Below the pieces are notes generated by a model, which did no database searches, had not been told where the DNA came from, and was given only the letters and a program-made list of their open reading frames with translations. The position numbers and the translations under genes are program-made. Positions 42,327 to 51,644 of a stretch of 64,000 bases of DNA are shown here, in pieces (within the stretch, counting starts at the first letter, position 1; each line of letters opens with the position of its first letter). The stretch is from a bacterium (GTDB lineage Bacteria > CAIWAD01): positions 62,001 to 126,000 of the forward strand of contig JAUIFJ010000003.1 of assembly GCA_030429345.1 (NCBI GenBank), written 5' to 3'.

Positions 42327-43004
42327 TCAGGCCGATTTCTGCCCGGAACTGGACTGGTCCAGGTCCAGGATGCGGGTGTTGAGGTAGGGCTTGGAGCGCA
42401 GCTGGGTCAGTTTGCGGATCTGTCCGGTCAGGGTGCGCAGGCGCTCCAGGGCGTTGCCGGCGTTCATCAGCCATTCCTGGTCCGGGTGCAGGCGTTCCTG
42501 GATCTCCAGTGAGATCTGCAGGATCTGCAGCGGCTGGGAGAACTCGTGGGCGATGCTGCCCGCCAGGCGCCGGACCTCTTCCAGGCTCTGGATCTGTCGG
42601 TTCTTGACCGCGTTCTGATGATTGGACCAGGCGTAGAGCACGCTGCGGCGCAGCTGCTGGGGATTCAGCCGGGCCTTCTCGATGAAGTCGCTGGCCCCTT
42701 CCTCCAGCACCTTCATGTCCAGGTCCTCCATGGAAGCGCCGGTCAGGAAGATCACCGGCGCGTCCACGCCGGCCTTGCGGATCCGCTGCAGCAGGTCCAG
42801 GCCCTTGATGCTGCCCAGGTTGTAATCGAGAATGTACAGGTCGTGACTGCCAGTCTTGGCCCTCAGCAGGGCCGCCTGGGGATCCTGCTCGGAGGACAAT
42901 TCCAGCCAGTGCATGCCGGCGTCTTCCACCATCTGCTGAAGCAGCAGCACGTCGTCTTCGTCGTCTTCCACATACAGGACAGACAGTCGTTCCGGACCGA
43001 GCAT
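42327..43004 (-). CDS. Response regulator with C-terminal HisKA-like helix pair but no ATPase
   Basis: Protein of 225 aa. Residues 8-125 form a receiver with the acidic pocket EDDEDD, phospho-Asp in YILDYNLG, Thr in FLTGA and Lys in IEKA. The rest (about 140-210) resembles the dimerising phospho-acceptor domain of a histidine kinase with SIAHEFSQPLQ near residue 153, but the gene ends without any HATPase. It may be a phosphotransfer protein served in trans by the membrane kinase at 38.3 kb. The ending matches neither a DNA-binding nor an enzymatic output. Confidence 0.82.
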   Translation of the reverse strand: MLGPERLSVLYVEDDEDDVLLLQQMVEDAGMHWLELSSEQDPQAALLRAKTGSHDLYILDYNLGSIKGLDLLQRIRKAGVDAPVIFLTGASMEDLDMKVLEEGASDFIEKARLNPQQLRRSVLYAWSNHQNAVKNRQIQSLEEVRRLAGSIAHEFSQPLQILQISLEIQERLHPDQEWLMNAGNALERLRTLTGQIRKLTQLRSKPYLNTRILDLDQSSSGQKSA

Positions 43005-43173
43005 GAACAGGATCTCCTTTGACTGGTTCTATCATCGTCAGGAAGGCGGGGAGAATTGATCCTTGGAAAAGAGTCTTCGGGAAAAAGTACTCAGCGCTAC
43101 TCTCTTGTTTCTGCTGCGTTTGCCTATTTCCTTTGAAGGAAAAGGCTCTTTTGACCCCAGAGGGGAGTGGGGG

Positions 43174-44679
43174 TTACAGCAGGCAGGGCCGCAGGAACTG
43201 CGCCTGGCGCAGGGCCAGCTGGACAATGGTGAAGCTCGGATTGGCGTAGCCGCAGCGGGGAAACAGGCTGCTGCCGGCAACGAAGAGATTGTCCAGCCCG
43301 TGCACGCGCCCCTGCGGATCACAGACTCCCACCATGGGATCCTGGCTGATGCGGGTGGTGCCCATATGATGATGCCCAGCCAGCTCCTCCTGCGGAAAGA
43401 GGGGAAAGTGGTCATCCTCCTCCAGCAGCCATTCCGGGAGCCGCAGGCGGGCGATGCCGCAGAGGGCCAGCTCCTGGCCCATGCGCAGGGCCTGGCGGCG
43501 CAGCAGGTCCTTGTCTTCCCGCTGCAGCTTCCAGTCCAGCGTGGGACGGCGCAGTCCCAACTCGTCCACCTCGCTGCCCAGGCGGACGCGGCTCTGCGGG
43601 CGCTGGGGCTGTTCCGCCGCTCCCTTCAGCACGCCGTCGCCGCAATGCAGGGCTTCGCCTCGCAGGTTCTCCACCAGGTCGCGGCTCCAGTCCCGGGCGC
43701 AGAGCAGCCGTTTCAGGCGGCCGCGGAAGGTGTCGCTGTTCGCGGGATCCCAGGCCTCGAAGCGCAGGCCGATGGCTCCCGCCTGTCGCGCCTCCCCCGG
43801 CAGGGGCGCCAGATAGCGGTGGCAGGCCAGCGGATCCAGGGCCTGCCGAGCCTGGCGCAGGGCGCGCAGGGCGTGGTCCTCCAGCACGAAGGCGCCGAGC
43901 ACGAAATGCGGGTGCTCGCTGAAACAGGCCCCCAGCAGCCCGCCCTGGTCGCCGGGCGCGCCGCCGGCGGGCAGGCTCTGGTTGAGCAGGAAGCGCGGGT
44001 TCTCGATGCCGCCCATGGCCAGAACCAGCGCGCGGGCCTTCAGCTTGCGGGGCGCCTGTCCGAAAGCCCTCACGCGCAGATGGGATACACGGGAGCGCTC
44101 GAAGTCCAGTCCGACCAGGTTGGCGCCCAGCAGGACCTGCAGCGCGCTTCGGTCGCGCAGCAGGTCCGCGAAGCGCGCGGCAAACCGGGTCGGCGGGCTG
44201 AAGCGGAAAGGAGCGTTTCCGAAGGAAGGCAATCCGGCAAAGAGCTCTTCCCAGGCCCGCGCGGCAGGAGGCGTTTCCGCAAGGGCGGGAAGCTCGAGGA
44301 TCTCCGAGGCCTTCTCGGCCCAGGGCTCCAGCTCCTGAATGCCGAAGGGCCAGCCGGGCAGCTCGCCCGACGGCGGGGCGTCGAAATCCTCCGCGTCCAG
44401 GGGCCGGCACCAGCCGGCCCAGTGGTTGGAACTCCCGCCCAGGAAGCGCAGGCGCGTCTGGACCAGGGGGAAATAGGGGTGCCCGTCGATCCGGCCGGCG
44501 TATACATCCTGCGAACGCGGGTCGTAGTGCTCCCCGCCGCCCTCCAGCAGCAGCACCGGCAGGTCTTCGGGAAGAGAGGCCGCCAGGGTGATGCCCGCCA
44601 TGCCCGCGCCGGCGATCACCAGGGGCCACTCGCGCCCCTCCAGCTCCCCCGGCCGAAGATCCCGCAGGCGTCGTATCAC
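43174..44679 (-). CDS. GMC-type FAD-dependent oxidoreductase
   Basis: Oxidoreductase of 501 aa. The FAD-binding IAGAGMAG motif is at residues 20-27, LGGSSNHWAGW near 85, and the C-terminal GHHHMGTTRIS and CGYANPSFTIVQ segments carry the catalytic histidine region of the GMC/gluconate dehydrogenase group. The GTG start overlaps the TGA of the upstream twin-arginine gene (GTGA), so the two are translationally coupled. In this exopolysaccharide operon it may oxidise a sugar residue, but the substrate is unknown. It has no signal peptide of its own. Confidence 0.87.
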   Translation of the reverse strand: MIRRLRDLRPGELEGREWPLVIAGAGMAGITLAASLPEDLPVLLLEGGGEHYDPRSQDVYAGRIDGHPYFPLVQTRLRFLGGSSNHWAGWCRPLDAEDFDAPPSGELPGWPFGIQELEPWAEKASEILELPALAETPPAARAWEELFAGLPSFGNAPFRFSPPTRFAARFADLLRDRSALQVLLGANLVGLDFERSRVSHLRVRAFGQAPRKLKARALVLAMGGIENPRFLLNQSLPAGGAPGDQGGLLGACFSEHPHFVLGAFVLEDHALRALRQARQALDPLACHRYLAPLPGEARQAGAIGLRFEAWDPANSDTFRGRLKRLLCARDWSRDLVENLRGEALHCGDGVLKGAAEQPQRPQSRVRLGSEVDELGLRRPTLDWKLQREDKDLLRRQALRMGQELALCGIARLRLPEWLLEEDDHFPLFPQEELAGHHHMGTTRISQDPMVGVCDPQGRVHGLDNLFVAGSSLFPRCGYANPSFTIVQLALRQAQFLRPCLL

Positions 44680-44888
44680 AGGAAGCGCTCCCTTGCCCGC
44701 GGCCGGTCCTCGCCGAGCAGCTTCAGGTCCTCTTCCAGCAGAAGGGTCGTGCCCGCCAGCAGGCAACGGCGTGTCGGGGCGGGTCGCGGCAGAAGGGGCG
44801 GGGGCAGCGGAGGCAGCAGCGCCAGCCCCAGGCCGCCGGCCAGCAGCCGCAGCATGCGGCGCCGCGTGATGCAGGCTGCGTCGCTCAT
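44676..44888 (-). CDS. Tiny twin-arginine leader protein coupled to the oxidoreductase
   Basis: A 70-aa product with a Tat-type signal (ITRRRMLRLLAGGLGLALL) followed by a Pro-rich stretch and about 30 mostly polar residues. Its ATG overlaps the sugar transferase stop (ATGA) and its TGA overlaps the GMC start (GTGA). GMC dehydrogenases often have a small Tat-exported subunit (about 180 aa) that carries them across the membrane; this may be a minimal version. A remnant of a longer gene is the alternative. Confidence 0.6.
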   Translation of the reverse strand: MSDAACITRRRMLRLLAGGLGLALLPPLPPPLLPRPAPTRRCLLAGTTLLLEEDLKLLGEDRPRARERFL

Positions 44889-46279
44889 CGTCCCAGGCCC
44901 CGCACCACGGTCCGCAGGGTGAAGAGCAGGATCTTCAGGTCCAGGCCGATGCTCATGTTCTCCAGGTAGAAGAGGTCCAGCCGCAGCTTGTCCTCGATCT
45001 GTCTCACGCTCTGGTCGTAGTGCTGCTTGACCTGGGCCCAGCCCGTCAGTCCCGGGCGGACATTGTGGCGGCGCGCGTAGAGCGGCCAGCGGCGAATGTA
45101 GTCCTCGACGAACTCGCGGCGTTCGGGGCGCGGGCCGACCAGGCTCATCTGCCCCAGCAGGATGTTGAGGAACTGCGGCCACTCGTCGAGACGGTAGCGG
45201 CGCATCCAGCGCCCCGGCGCCAGGATCCGCGGATCCTCGTCCCCGGCGCAGGGCGCGCCGCGGTCATCGGCGTCCGGCACCATGGTGCGGAACTTGTAGA
45301 GCGTGAAATCCCGGTCCCCCCGCCCCGTACGGCGCTGGCGATGGATCACGCCGCCGCCCGGCGAGACCCGCCGCAGGACGAGCGGCCAGATCAGGAACAG
45401 GGGCAGCCCGAGCACCAGCAGCACCGCCGAGACGCCCAGGTCGAGCAGGCGTTTGAGCAGGAACTGCCAGGGGGCCATCAGGTGCGGGAAGACGCGGATC
45501 AGCGGCAGGCCCCAGATGTCCTGTGACTTGTGGCTGCCCAGCACCAGCTCCTGCAGGTCGGGCACGATCTGGACCTCGATCCCCCGTCTCACGCAGACCG
45601 AGATGACGTGATACAGCACCTCGCGGTTCCCCGTGGCGACGATGCACTCCTTGACCGGCAGCCGGTCGGCCAGCTCTTCCAGGTCCTGCAACCCGCCGAG
45701 CACGGGGGCTTCATCGCTCTCCGGGACCTCGTCGTTCTCCGGCAGGCGCAGAAGCCCCAGCAGGCCATAGCCCATGCCCGGGTGGCGGCGGAACTGCCGC
45801 GCCAGGTCGCGGCCCCTCTCCCCGGCGCCGATGACCAGGCAGGGGCGCAGGCCGTGGCCGCGCTCGAGCAGTCGCTTCTGCGCCGTGCGGAAGAGCACCC
45901 TCCCCGCGCCGGCGCCCAGGAAGACCACGCCGCCGTAGACGAGCAGGTTCCCCCGTCCGGCGCTTAGAAGCCCGCTCTGCGGATCGAAGGTGATCACGAA
46001 GAGCAGGACCATGCCGGTGAAGACGCTGGCGCCCACCTGCTGCAGGCTGCGGAAACGGCTCACGTGGTAGAGTTTGCGGTAGAGGCCGCGCAGGGCGAAG
46101 ATCGCCAGCCAGAAGGCCAGCAGCAGTCCGTGGACCTGCATCGGCATGCTGAAGGGCTCGGGGTCGTCGAAGAGGCCCGAGCGATAGCGCAGCCACCAGC
46201 TGAGCATTGTCGCCGAGGTGATGCTGGCGGCATCCGCCAGCAGCAGGAAGAAGCGCTCGCTGTCGAGTCTGCGTGTCAT
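44885..46279 (-). CDS. Polyprenyl-phosphate sugar-1-phosphate transferase (WbaP/WcaJ-type)
   Basis: Inner-membrane glycosyl-1-phosphate transferase of 464 aa that starts exopolysaccharide repeat units on undecaprenyl phosphate. Four N-terminal transmembrane helices, a CoA-binding-like Rossmann part (VIGAGERGRDLA), one further helix near residue 275, and the catalytic bacterial sugar transferase domain with YKFRTM, RRYRLDEWPQFLN, MSLVGPRPE and PGLTGWAQV. It follows the SLBB export gene by 19 nt and overlaps the twin-arginine gene by 4 nt. Confidence 0.93.
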   Translation of the reverse strand: MTRRLDSERFFLLLADAASITSATMLSWWLRYRSGLFDDPEPFSMPMQVHGLLLAFWLAIFALRGLYRKLYHVSRFRSLQQVGASVFTGMVLLFVITFDPQSGLLSAGRGNLLVYGGVVFLGAGAGRVLFRTAQKRLLERGHGLRPCLVIGAGERGRDLARQFRRHPGMGYGLLGLLRLPENDEVPESDEAPVLGGLQDLEELADRLPVKECIVATGNREVLYHVISVCVRRGIEVQIVPDLQELVLGSHKSQDIWGLPLIRVFPHLMAPWQFLLKRLLDLGVSAVLLVLGLPLFLIWPLVLRRVSPGGGVIHRQRRTGRGDRDFTLYKFRTMVPDADDRGAPCAGDEDPRILAPGRWMRRYRLDEWPQFLNILLGQMSLVGPRPERREFVEDYIRRWPLYARRHNVRPGLTGWAQVKQHYDQSVRQIEDKLRLDLFYLENMSIGLDLKILLFTLRTVVRGLGR

Positions 46280-46298
46280 CTCATGCCTTGCCGGAAGG

Positions 46299-47903
46299 CT
46301 AGAGACCCTGAGTGACCAGCACGATCGTCAGGATCTGGGTGGCGATGGTCAGGGACTCCTTGAAGATCTCGTAGGCGGTGAGCGGCTCCTCGTAGGGCAC
46401 GAAGATCACGTCGCCCGGCGAGGGCCGGTAGCTCGAGCGCACGGGCACGAACTGGTCCGAGTCCCTTGTGCGCACGCGAATGCGCGAGGTCTGCGCGCCG
46501 CGGATCTTGCCGCCGACAGCGTCCAGGTAGTCGCGGATGCTCCAGTCGTCCCGGTGCACCATGCGCCCCTGGTTGCCGACGGCGCCGACGAGCTCGACGT
46601 CCTCGCTGCGCCGTGTGACAAGCACCTGGTCGCCGTCCTCCAGCACCAGGGATTCCATGTCCTGCAGCGCGCTGTCGTAGTAGATCGAGATGCGCCCGCC
46701 GCTCCCTGTCACACGGGACTTGAGGTAGCTCGTCTCGATCGGGTCCAGGCCGATCAGGGCCGCCTCCTCGCTGCGCACGTAGGCCAGTTCCGGGTCGTGC
46801 AGGTGCTCGCGGTAGATGCGGATCGCGCCCAGGTCGGCGCGCTTGGCGTGGGGCCCGGCCTGCTCGAGCAGCCAGCCCAGGGTCGTCACGCCCGCCTCGA
46901 TGGCGTAGCTGCCGGGGTGCAGCACTTCGCCCTCCACTCGGACCCGGCTGATGAAGATGTCGCCCGCATCGTGGCGGTAGCTGAACTGGTCGCCCGGAGC
47001 GATGCGCAGTTCATGCATCGCCGTGTCCTCCATGCGGAAGGTCCAGCTCTGCACCGGATTGCCCAGCAGGTCCTGGCGATGCAGCTCGAAGGTGCCGCCC
47101 TCCGTGCCGGGCTGCAGGCCGCCCAGCGCCGCCAGCAGGGTTGCCGGCGTGTCCCCCTGGCGGAACTCGACCACTTCCAGGGGCTGGCCGAAGGGGCCGT
47201 CCACGTAGACTTCCGGCCCCGCGAAGGGAATCACGACCCGGTCTCCGCCCTGCAGCAGCGGGTTCTGCGAAAGGTCGCCGGAATGGAAGAAGCGCAGCAT
47301 GTCGAAGCGCAGGCTGTCCTCCTGGCGCAGCAGCAGCAGGTTGCGTCGGGACACCGGCGGCTGGTCCGGCAGGGGCGTGACCAGTCTCACGCGGGAGAGC
47401 ACTTCGCTCAGGCGTGCGGGAAACTCCAGGGCGAGCACCGCCGGCCGCTGGATCGCGCCGCTGGCGTAGACCTTGATGCGGCGCGGCCGCTCGAGCCAGA
47501 GATCCAGGCTGTCCGCCTCGAAGACTTCCGCCATCAGGGGCTCGAGGGCCTTTTCCAGCTCGACCAGGTTGTGTCCGCGGGCGTCGAAGCGCCCCATGGG
47601 AGGAAGCGTCAGCCAGCCGTCGGAGCCGACGCTCAGGCTGCGCTGGGTGCGGGTCGTATTGTAGAGCAGCAGGCCCAGCCGGTCTCCCGGTCCCACCTGG
47701 TATTCGCGGGGATCCAGGGGCTGTTCCCAGGCCTGGGAAGCGCCGGGCGCTTCCAGGCCCCTTTCCCCCGGCTCTTCCGGGCGGACGCCCAGCAGGTCCT
47801 CGATGCCTCGCGGCAGGTCGCGCGACTGCGCCTGCGCCAACAGGGGCAGCAGCAGGAGCAGCCCGATCAGGATTCCACGCGTGCGCGCAGAGCGTCCACC
47901 CAT
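46299..47903 (-). CDS. Polysaccharide export protein with SLBB domains (Wza-like)
   Basis: Exported protein of 534 aa with a signal peptide (about 1-25), a poly_export domain starting at YQVGPGDRLGLLLYN and several SLBB-type repeats (VRVEGEVLHPGSY, VELVGAVGNQG). It ends in a hydrophobic helix (SLTIATQILTIVLV). Proteins of this kind form the outer-membrane or periplasmic channel for exopolysaccharide. No Cys lipobox was seen, unlike classical Wza. The ATG at 47903 has AAGGA upstream and overlaps the rfbB end by 37 nt. Confidence 0.87.
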   Translation of the reverse strand: MGGRSARTRGILIGLLLLLPLLAQAQSRDLPRGIEDLLGVRPEEPGERGLEAPGASQAWEQPLDPREYQVGPGDRLGLLLYNTTRTQRSLSVGSDGWLTLPPMGRFDARGHNLVELEKALEPLMAEVFEADSLDLWLERPRRIKVYASGAIQRPAVLALEFPARLSEVLSRVRLVTPLPDQPPVSRRNLLLLRQEDSLRFDMLRFFHSGDLSQNPLLQGGDRVVIPFAGPEVYVDGPFGQPLEVVEFRQGDTPATLLAALGGLQPGTEGGTFELHRQDLLGNPVQSWTFRMEDTAMHELRIAPGDQFSYRHDAGDIFISRVRVEGEVLHPGSYAIEAGVTTLGWLLEQAGPHAKRADLGAIRIYREHLHDPELAYVRSEEAALIGLDPIETSYLKSRVTGSGGRISIYYDSALQDMESLVLEDGDQVLVTRRSEDVELVGAVGNQGRMVHRDDWSIRDYLDAVGGKIRGAQTSRIRVRTRDSDQFVPVRSSYRPSPGDVIFVPYEEPLTAYEIFKESLTIATQILTIVLVTQGL

Positions 47904-48859
47904 GCGTCGTGTTCCTTGTACCATTGGATCGTGTGTTTCAGGCCGTCCTCGAAGGTGTAGGACGGTTCCCAGCCCAGCTCGCGTCGAATGCGGCCGGCGT
48001 CGATGGCGTAGCGCAGGTCGTGTCCGGGCCTGTCGGCGACATAGGAGATCAGCTCCTCGGGCTGCCCCGTCTCCGCCAGGATGCGCTTGACGATGTCGAT
48101 GTTGCGCCACTCGTTGCTGCCGCCCACGTTGTAGACGGCGCCGCTCCCGGCCTTCGTATACACTTCCCAGATCGCGTCGACATGGTCCTCCACGTGCAGC
48201 CAGTCGCGCACGTTGAGCCCCTTGCCGTATACGGGAAGCTTCTCGCCCCGGCGGGCTTTCCAGATCATCAGCGGAATCAGCTTCTCGGGAAACTGGTAGG
48301 GGCCGTAGTTGTTGCTGCAGCGCGTGATCACCGTGTCCAGCCCGAAGGTCCTGCGCCAGGCCCCGACCAGCAGGTCGGCGGAAGTCTTCGAGGCGCTGTA
48401 GGGGCTGGAGGGCGCCAGCGGCGTGTCCTCGCGGAAGTAGTCGCCGCTGTCGCCCAGGTCCCCGTAGACCTCGTCGGTGGAGACCTGGTGGAAGCGCAGC
48501 TTGCGGCCGTGCTTCTTCTCTTCCTGTCTCACGGCATCCAGCAGCACGCGCACGCCAAGGATGTTGGTGCGCAGGAAGACGTCCGGGTCCTCGATGCTGC
48601 GGTCCACGTGGCTCTCGGCGGCGAAATTGATCACGCCTTCCACGCGGGCCACCAGCTCGCCGACAAGGGACTCGTCCAGAATGTCTCCATGGACGAAGGT
48701 GTGCCGCGGGTCGGCATCCAGCGAGGCCAGGCTTTCCCGGCAGCCGGCATAGGTCAGGGCGTCCAGGTTGATCAGCTCGAGCTCCGGCAGGCGCTGAAGC
48801 ATGCGCAGCACGAAGTTGGCGCCGATGAAGCCGGCGCCGCCCGTTACCAGCAGTCTCAC
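47867..48859 (-). CDS. rfbB: dTDP-glucose 4,6-dehydratase
   Basis: SDR-type dehydratase of 330 aa making dTDP-4-keto-6-deoxyglucose, precursor of rhamnose and other deoxysugars. The NAD motif GGAGFIG, the catalytic STDEVYGDL and the YSASK pair (Tyr, Lys) are intact, along with AAESHVDRS and GPYQFPEKLIP. The GTG start overlaps the TGA of the upstream membrane gene (GTGA). No rfbA, C or D is in the window; they must be elsewhere if rhamnose is made. Confidence 0.95.
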   Translation of the reverse strand: MRLLVTGGAGFIGANFVLRMLQRLPELELINLDALTYAGCRESLASLDADPRHTFVHGDILDESLVGELVARVEGVINFAAESHVDRSIEDPDVFLRTNILGVRVLLDAVRQEEKKHGRKLRFHQVSTDEVYGDLGDSGDYFREDTPLAPSSPYSASKTSADLLVGAWRRTFGLDTVITRCSNNYGPYQFPEKLIPLMIWKARRGEKLPVYGKGLNVRDWLHVEDHVDAIWEVYTKAGSGAVYNVGGSNEWRNIDIVKRILAETGQPEELISYVADRPGHDLRYAIDAGRIRRELGWEPSYTFEDGLKHTIQWYKEHDAWVDALRARVES

Positions 48860-50784
48860 GAGGACCTCTGTTCGCGTCGTCCCTGGACCGCCAGGGCCAG
48901 GATGATCACCACCAGGGCGCCGACCGCGATCTTCGGATAGATCAGCAGGTCCTGCATGCGGCCGATGGCCAGGCTGATGCGTCCCATGACCGTGTAGCCG
49001 AAGCTGGCTCCGAAGCTCATCATCAGGAAGGCGATGCCGATCTTCGAGACCACGCCCAGGCCGCCGGTCTGCTTCTTCGAGAAGAAGAAGTAGAAGACAC
49101 CGGTGCAGACACCGACGACCACCAGCAGGTTGCTGAGGATCTCGATGAAGATGCGCAGCCCCAGGTTGTGAGACGGATTCTGCAGGTCCATGCCCACCAG
49201 CCCCAGCAGTCCCTGGCTGAAGCGGCCGAAGCGGCTGGCCGTGCCGTCCTCCAGGCCTTCGACGAGGGCCGGCATGTCAAAGGGTTCCGCACGGAAGGCG
49301 CGGATCTCCTCGTCGCTGTAGGAGGTCAGCAGCTTGCTGCCGGTGAAGAGCGCAGCGCCGTCGGACAGCACGCGGCGATGCAGTCCCAGCGCCTGCCGCG
49401 GCAGGTCGCTCAGCCAACCGGCCAGCACCAGGCGCTGCAGGGAAAGCCTCTGGTCTTCGCCCAGGTGATACTCGCCGAGCAGCAGGGCGTCCAGCGAGCC
49501 CAGGCGCAGCTCCAGCTCTTCCTGCAGGCTTCGGCCCTGGCCCGCCGCATCCAGCCGCGCGCGCAGGTCTTCCACCTGCTCCGAGGTCCAGTTGCGCAGC
49601 TGCTCGGGACGCGGATTGCGCGATTTGAGCAGGCTGTCGACCACGACAACCGTACGCTGGTCGTTCCAGTCCAGGGTGGTGCCCGGCGCGAAGGCGCCGG
49701 CCTTGTAGAGTTCCCAGAAATGGCTGCGGCCGGCAGGGCGTGTCAGGGCGTCGGCCGCGTCGCGGGCCTGCTCCGCGGACAGGCCGTTTTCCTGCAGCCG
49801 CTTCGCAAGGGCCGTCTCCGCCGGCAGGTTTTCCACGTGTACACGCAGCAGCAGCCCGTAGAGCTCGTCCTGCCAGGCCGGCAGCTCCAGGGCGGGCAGG
49901 GGCAGGGGAACCTGCGCGCCGTCGGCGCCGAGCCATTCATCGAAGGAGGGCAGGGGCATGGGATCCGCGGGATCCATTCCGCCGAGACGCGTCAGCAGCG
50001 CCCGGTCCAGGGATTCACCGCCGAGGGAGTTGCAGAGCTGCATCTCGAAGCTCCGCGCGTCCTCGACCACCTGGGCCACGCGCGGCCCCAGCTCGCGAAA
50101 GAAGGCCCGCGGCATGTCGCGGAACAGACGACTGTTGCCCGCGTCGGCCAACAGCTCCTCTTCGACCCAGGGCATGAGGGCCGTGCCTGCGCGATCCCCA
50201 TACCAGGCGCTGAAGTGCTGCTGGAGCTCCACGCGCCGGGCTTCCATTTCGAGGGCCGGAAAGGCATCGCTTTTCGTCAGCAGCTCCTCGACGATCTCCC
50301 GGCCGCTGAAGTCCTTCATGGTCGCCTGCAGCTGCGGGACCAGGCTGCCCTGGGCCGCCTGGATCACCTGGATGCCGGCGAAGGCGCCGATCACATAGGC
50401 CAGCGGCCAGCGGCTGACCCAGTGCAGGCGCTTGGTGACCTTGAAGAGCATCATGATGCCCAGCACCAGAAAAAGCAGGTAGATCCAGTGGGTGTAGCCC
50501 AGCTGGTCGGCGAAACCGGGATCGTAGCTCGTGTACTCGGCCGGGCTGATTTCCCCCGCCAGGAACATGCGCTGGATGAGCACGCTCTCCGGGATCCACA
50601 GCCGGTCCCACAGGTTGGGAGTCAGCACCTGCGTCCAGACCATGACCACGCCATAGCCGGCGCTGACGCCGACGAAGACATGCTCGGCGAACTTGTAGAG
50701 CGGATTGTCGCGGTAGAGGAAGCTGAAGATCATCAGCGTGGAGGCGCAGATCAGCAGCGCCCCAATGATGTCGAGGCTGAACAC
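48856..50784 (-). CDS. Uncharacterised membrane protein, fourth gene of the membrane cassette
   Basis: Membrane protein of 642 aa. Five or so helices occupy the first 170 residues (IIGALLICASTLMIFSF, GYTHWIYLLFLVLGIMMLF, YVIGAFAGIQVIQ), then a large soluble helical part of about 370 residues, and three helices near the end (residues 550-635). The GTG start (50784) shares one base with the TAG of the upstream gene, and its TGA overlaps the rfbB GTG. No enzyme motif is recognised. The family appears, from memory, to recur with the other three genes in FCB-type and related bacteria. Confidence 0.7.
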   Translation of the reverse strand: MFSLDIIGALLICASTLMIFSFLYRDNPLYKFAEHVFVGVSAGYGVVMVWTQVLTPNLWDRLWIPESVLIQRMFLAGEISPAEYTSYDPGFADQLGYTHWIYLLFLVLGIMMLFKVTKRLHWVSRWPLAYVIGAFAGIQVIQAAQGSLVPQLQATMKDFSGREIVEELLTKSDAFPALEMEARRVELQQHFSAWYGDRAGTALMPWVEEELLADAGNSRLFRDMPRAFFRELGPRVAQVVEDARSFEMQLCNSLGGESLDRALLTRLGGMDPADPMPLPSFDEWLGADGAQVPLPLPALELPAWQDELYGLLLRVHVENLPAETALAKRLQENGLSAEQARDAADALTRPAGRSHFWELYKAGAFAPGTTLDWNDQRTVVVVDSLLKSRNPRPEQLRNWTSEQVEDLRARLDAAGQGRSLQEELELRLGSLDALLLGEYHLGEDQRLSLQRLVLAGWLSDLPRQALGLHRRVLSDGAALFTGSKLLTSYSDEEIRAFRAEPFDMPALVEGLEDGTASRFGRFSQGLLGLVGMDLQNPSHNLGLRIFIEILSNLLVVVGVCTGVFYFFFSKKQTGGLGVVSKIGIAFLMMSFGASFGYTVMGRISLAIGRMQDLLIYPKIAVGALVVIILALAVQGRREQRSS

Positions 50785-51644
50785 TACTTGCCCCCCCGCT
50801 TGCGTGTGCCGAAATAGGCCACATTGCCCAGGAAAATGAAGAGGATGATCAACAGGTGGCCGAAGCTCTGGGCCGCCATGCCCTTCGTCGCCGCGCCGCC
50901 CTCGATGCCGACCAGGGTCTCGTAGTCGGCGCTGCCCTTCATGCCGCCGGCCAGGCCGATCAGCTGTCCGCTTTCGTAGTACGGAATGTTGTCCGGCGCC
51001 ATCACCGCGGTGCAGGAGGCGGCCATGGTCAGGCCGAAACGGCCCTGGGCCGTCTCCACCCACTCCTTGGTGCCCGGGCTGCCGCCGCTCACGTTGATGA
51101 AGAGGTCGAAATCGCCCAGCTTCTTCAGCTGGCGCATCAGCGGCACCTGGCCGATGGGCGTGCCGTCATAGGTCACGGGAAAGGTCGAATGGATGTTCTC
51201 GCCCATGCTGAGCATCACCAGCTGGCGGCCATCCTTGTAGCCCAGGTTGACATAGTCGATGCCCTGCTCGAGCCCCATGTCGCGAATGCCCTCCTGCTCG
51301 AGGGCCAGGGTGATCGCCTGTCCGACCAGCGGCGGCGCCGCCGGCCAGAGGCAGCTGATCACCACGTTGATGTCCTTGCGGAAGAGGTGCTGGAAGAGCG
51401 CTTCGGTGAAGGGCTGCAGCTCGGGCTTGCTGCCCGGGTCGTAGTCGCAGCTGACGATCACGTTGTCGCCGGCGTCCAGATCCTCGATGGCCTCGTAGAT
51501 CGCCTCGACGGCAGGGTCCGTGGTGAAGGGCAGGCTCTGGTCCAGCAGCAGGGGGACCAGGATGCAGATCGCCATGAAGGAGAAGATCCAGCGGCGGTCC
51601 AGGGTGAGGATGCGGTTGAGGAACCGCAGAATCGCGTGCCACAT
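50784..51644 (-). CDS. Uncharacterised membrane-anchored Rossmann-like protein, third gene of the membrane cassette
   Basis: Protein of 286 aa with one transmembrane helix at each end (about 17-35 and 262-280) and a soluble alpha/beta domain between (NVIVSCDYDPGSKPE, INVVISCLWPAAPP, FDLFINVSGGSPGT). The domain looks like a nucleotide- or ligand-binding Rossmann-like fold, but no P-loop or GxGxxG motif is present. It starts directly after the stop of the second cassette gene and its own stop shares a base with the start of the fourth. Confidence 0.7.
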   Translation of the reverse strand: MWHAILRFLNRILTLDRRWIFSFMAICILVPLLLDQSLPFTTDPAVEAIYEAIEDLDAGDNVIVSCDYDPGSKPELQPFTEALFQHLFRKDINVVISCLWPAAPPLVGQAITLALEQEGIRDMGLEQGIDYVNLGYKDGRQLVMLSMGENIHSTFPVTYDGTPIGQVPLMRQLKKLGDFDLFINVSGGSPGTKEWVETAQGRFGLTMAASCTAVMAPDNIPYYESGQLIGLAGGMKGSADYETLVGIEGGAATKGMAAQSFGHLLIILFIFLGNVAYFGTRKRGGK

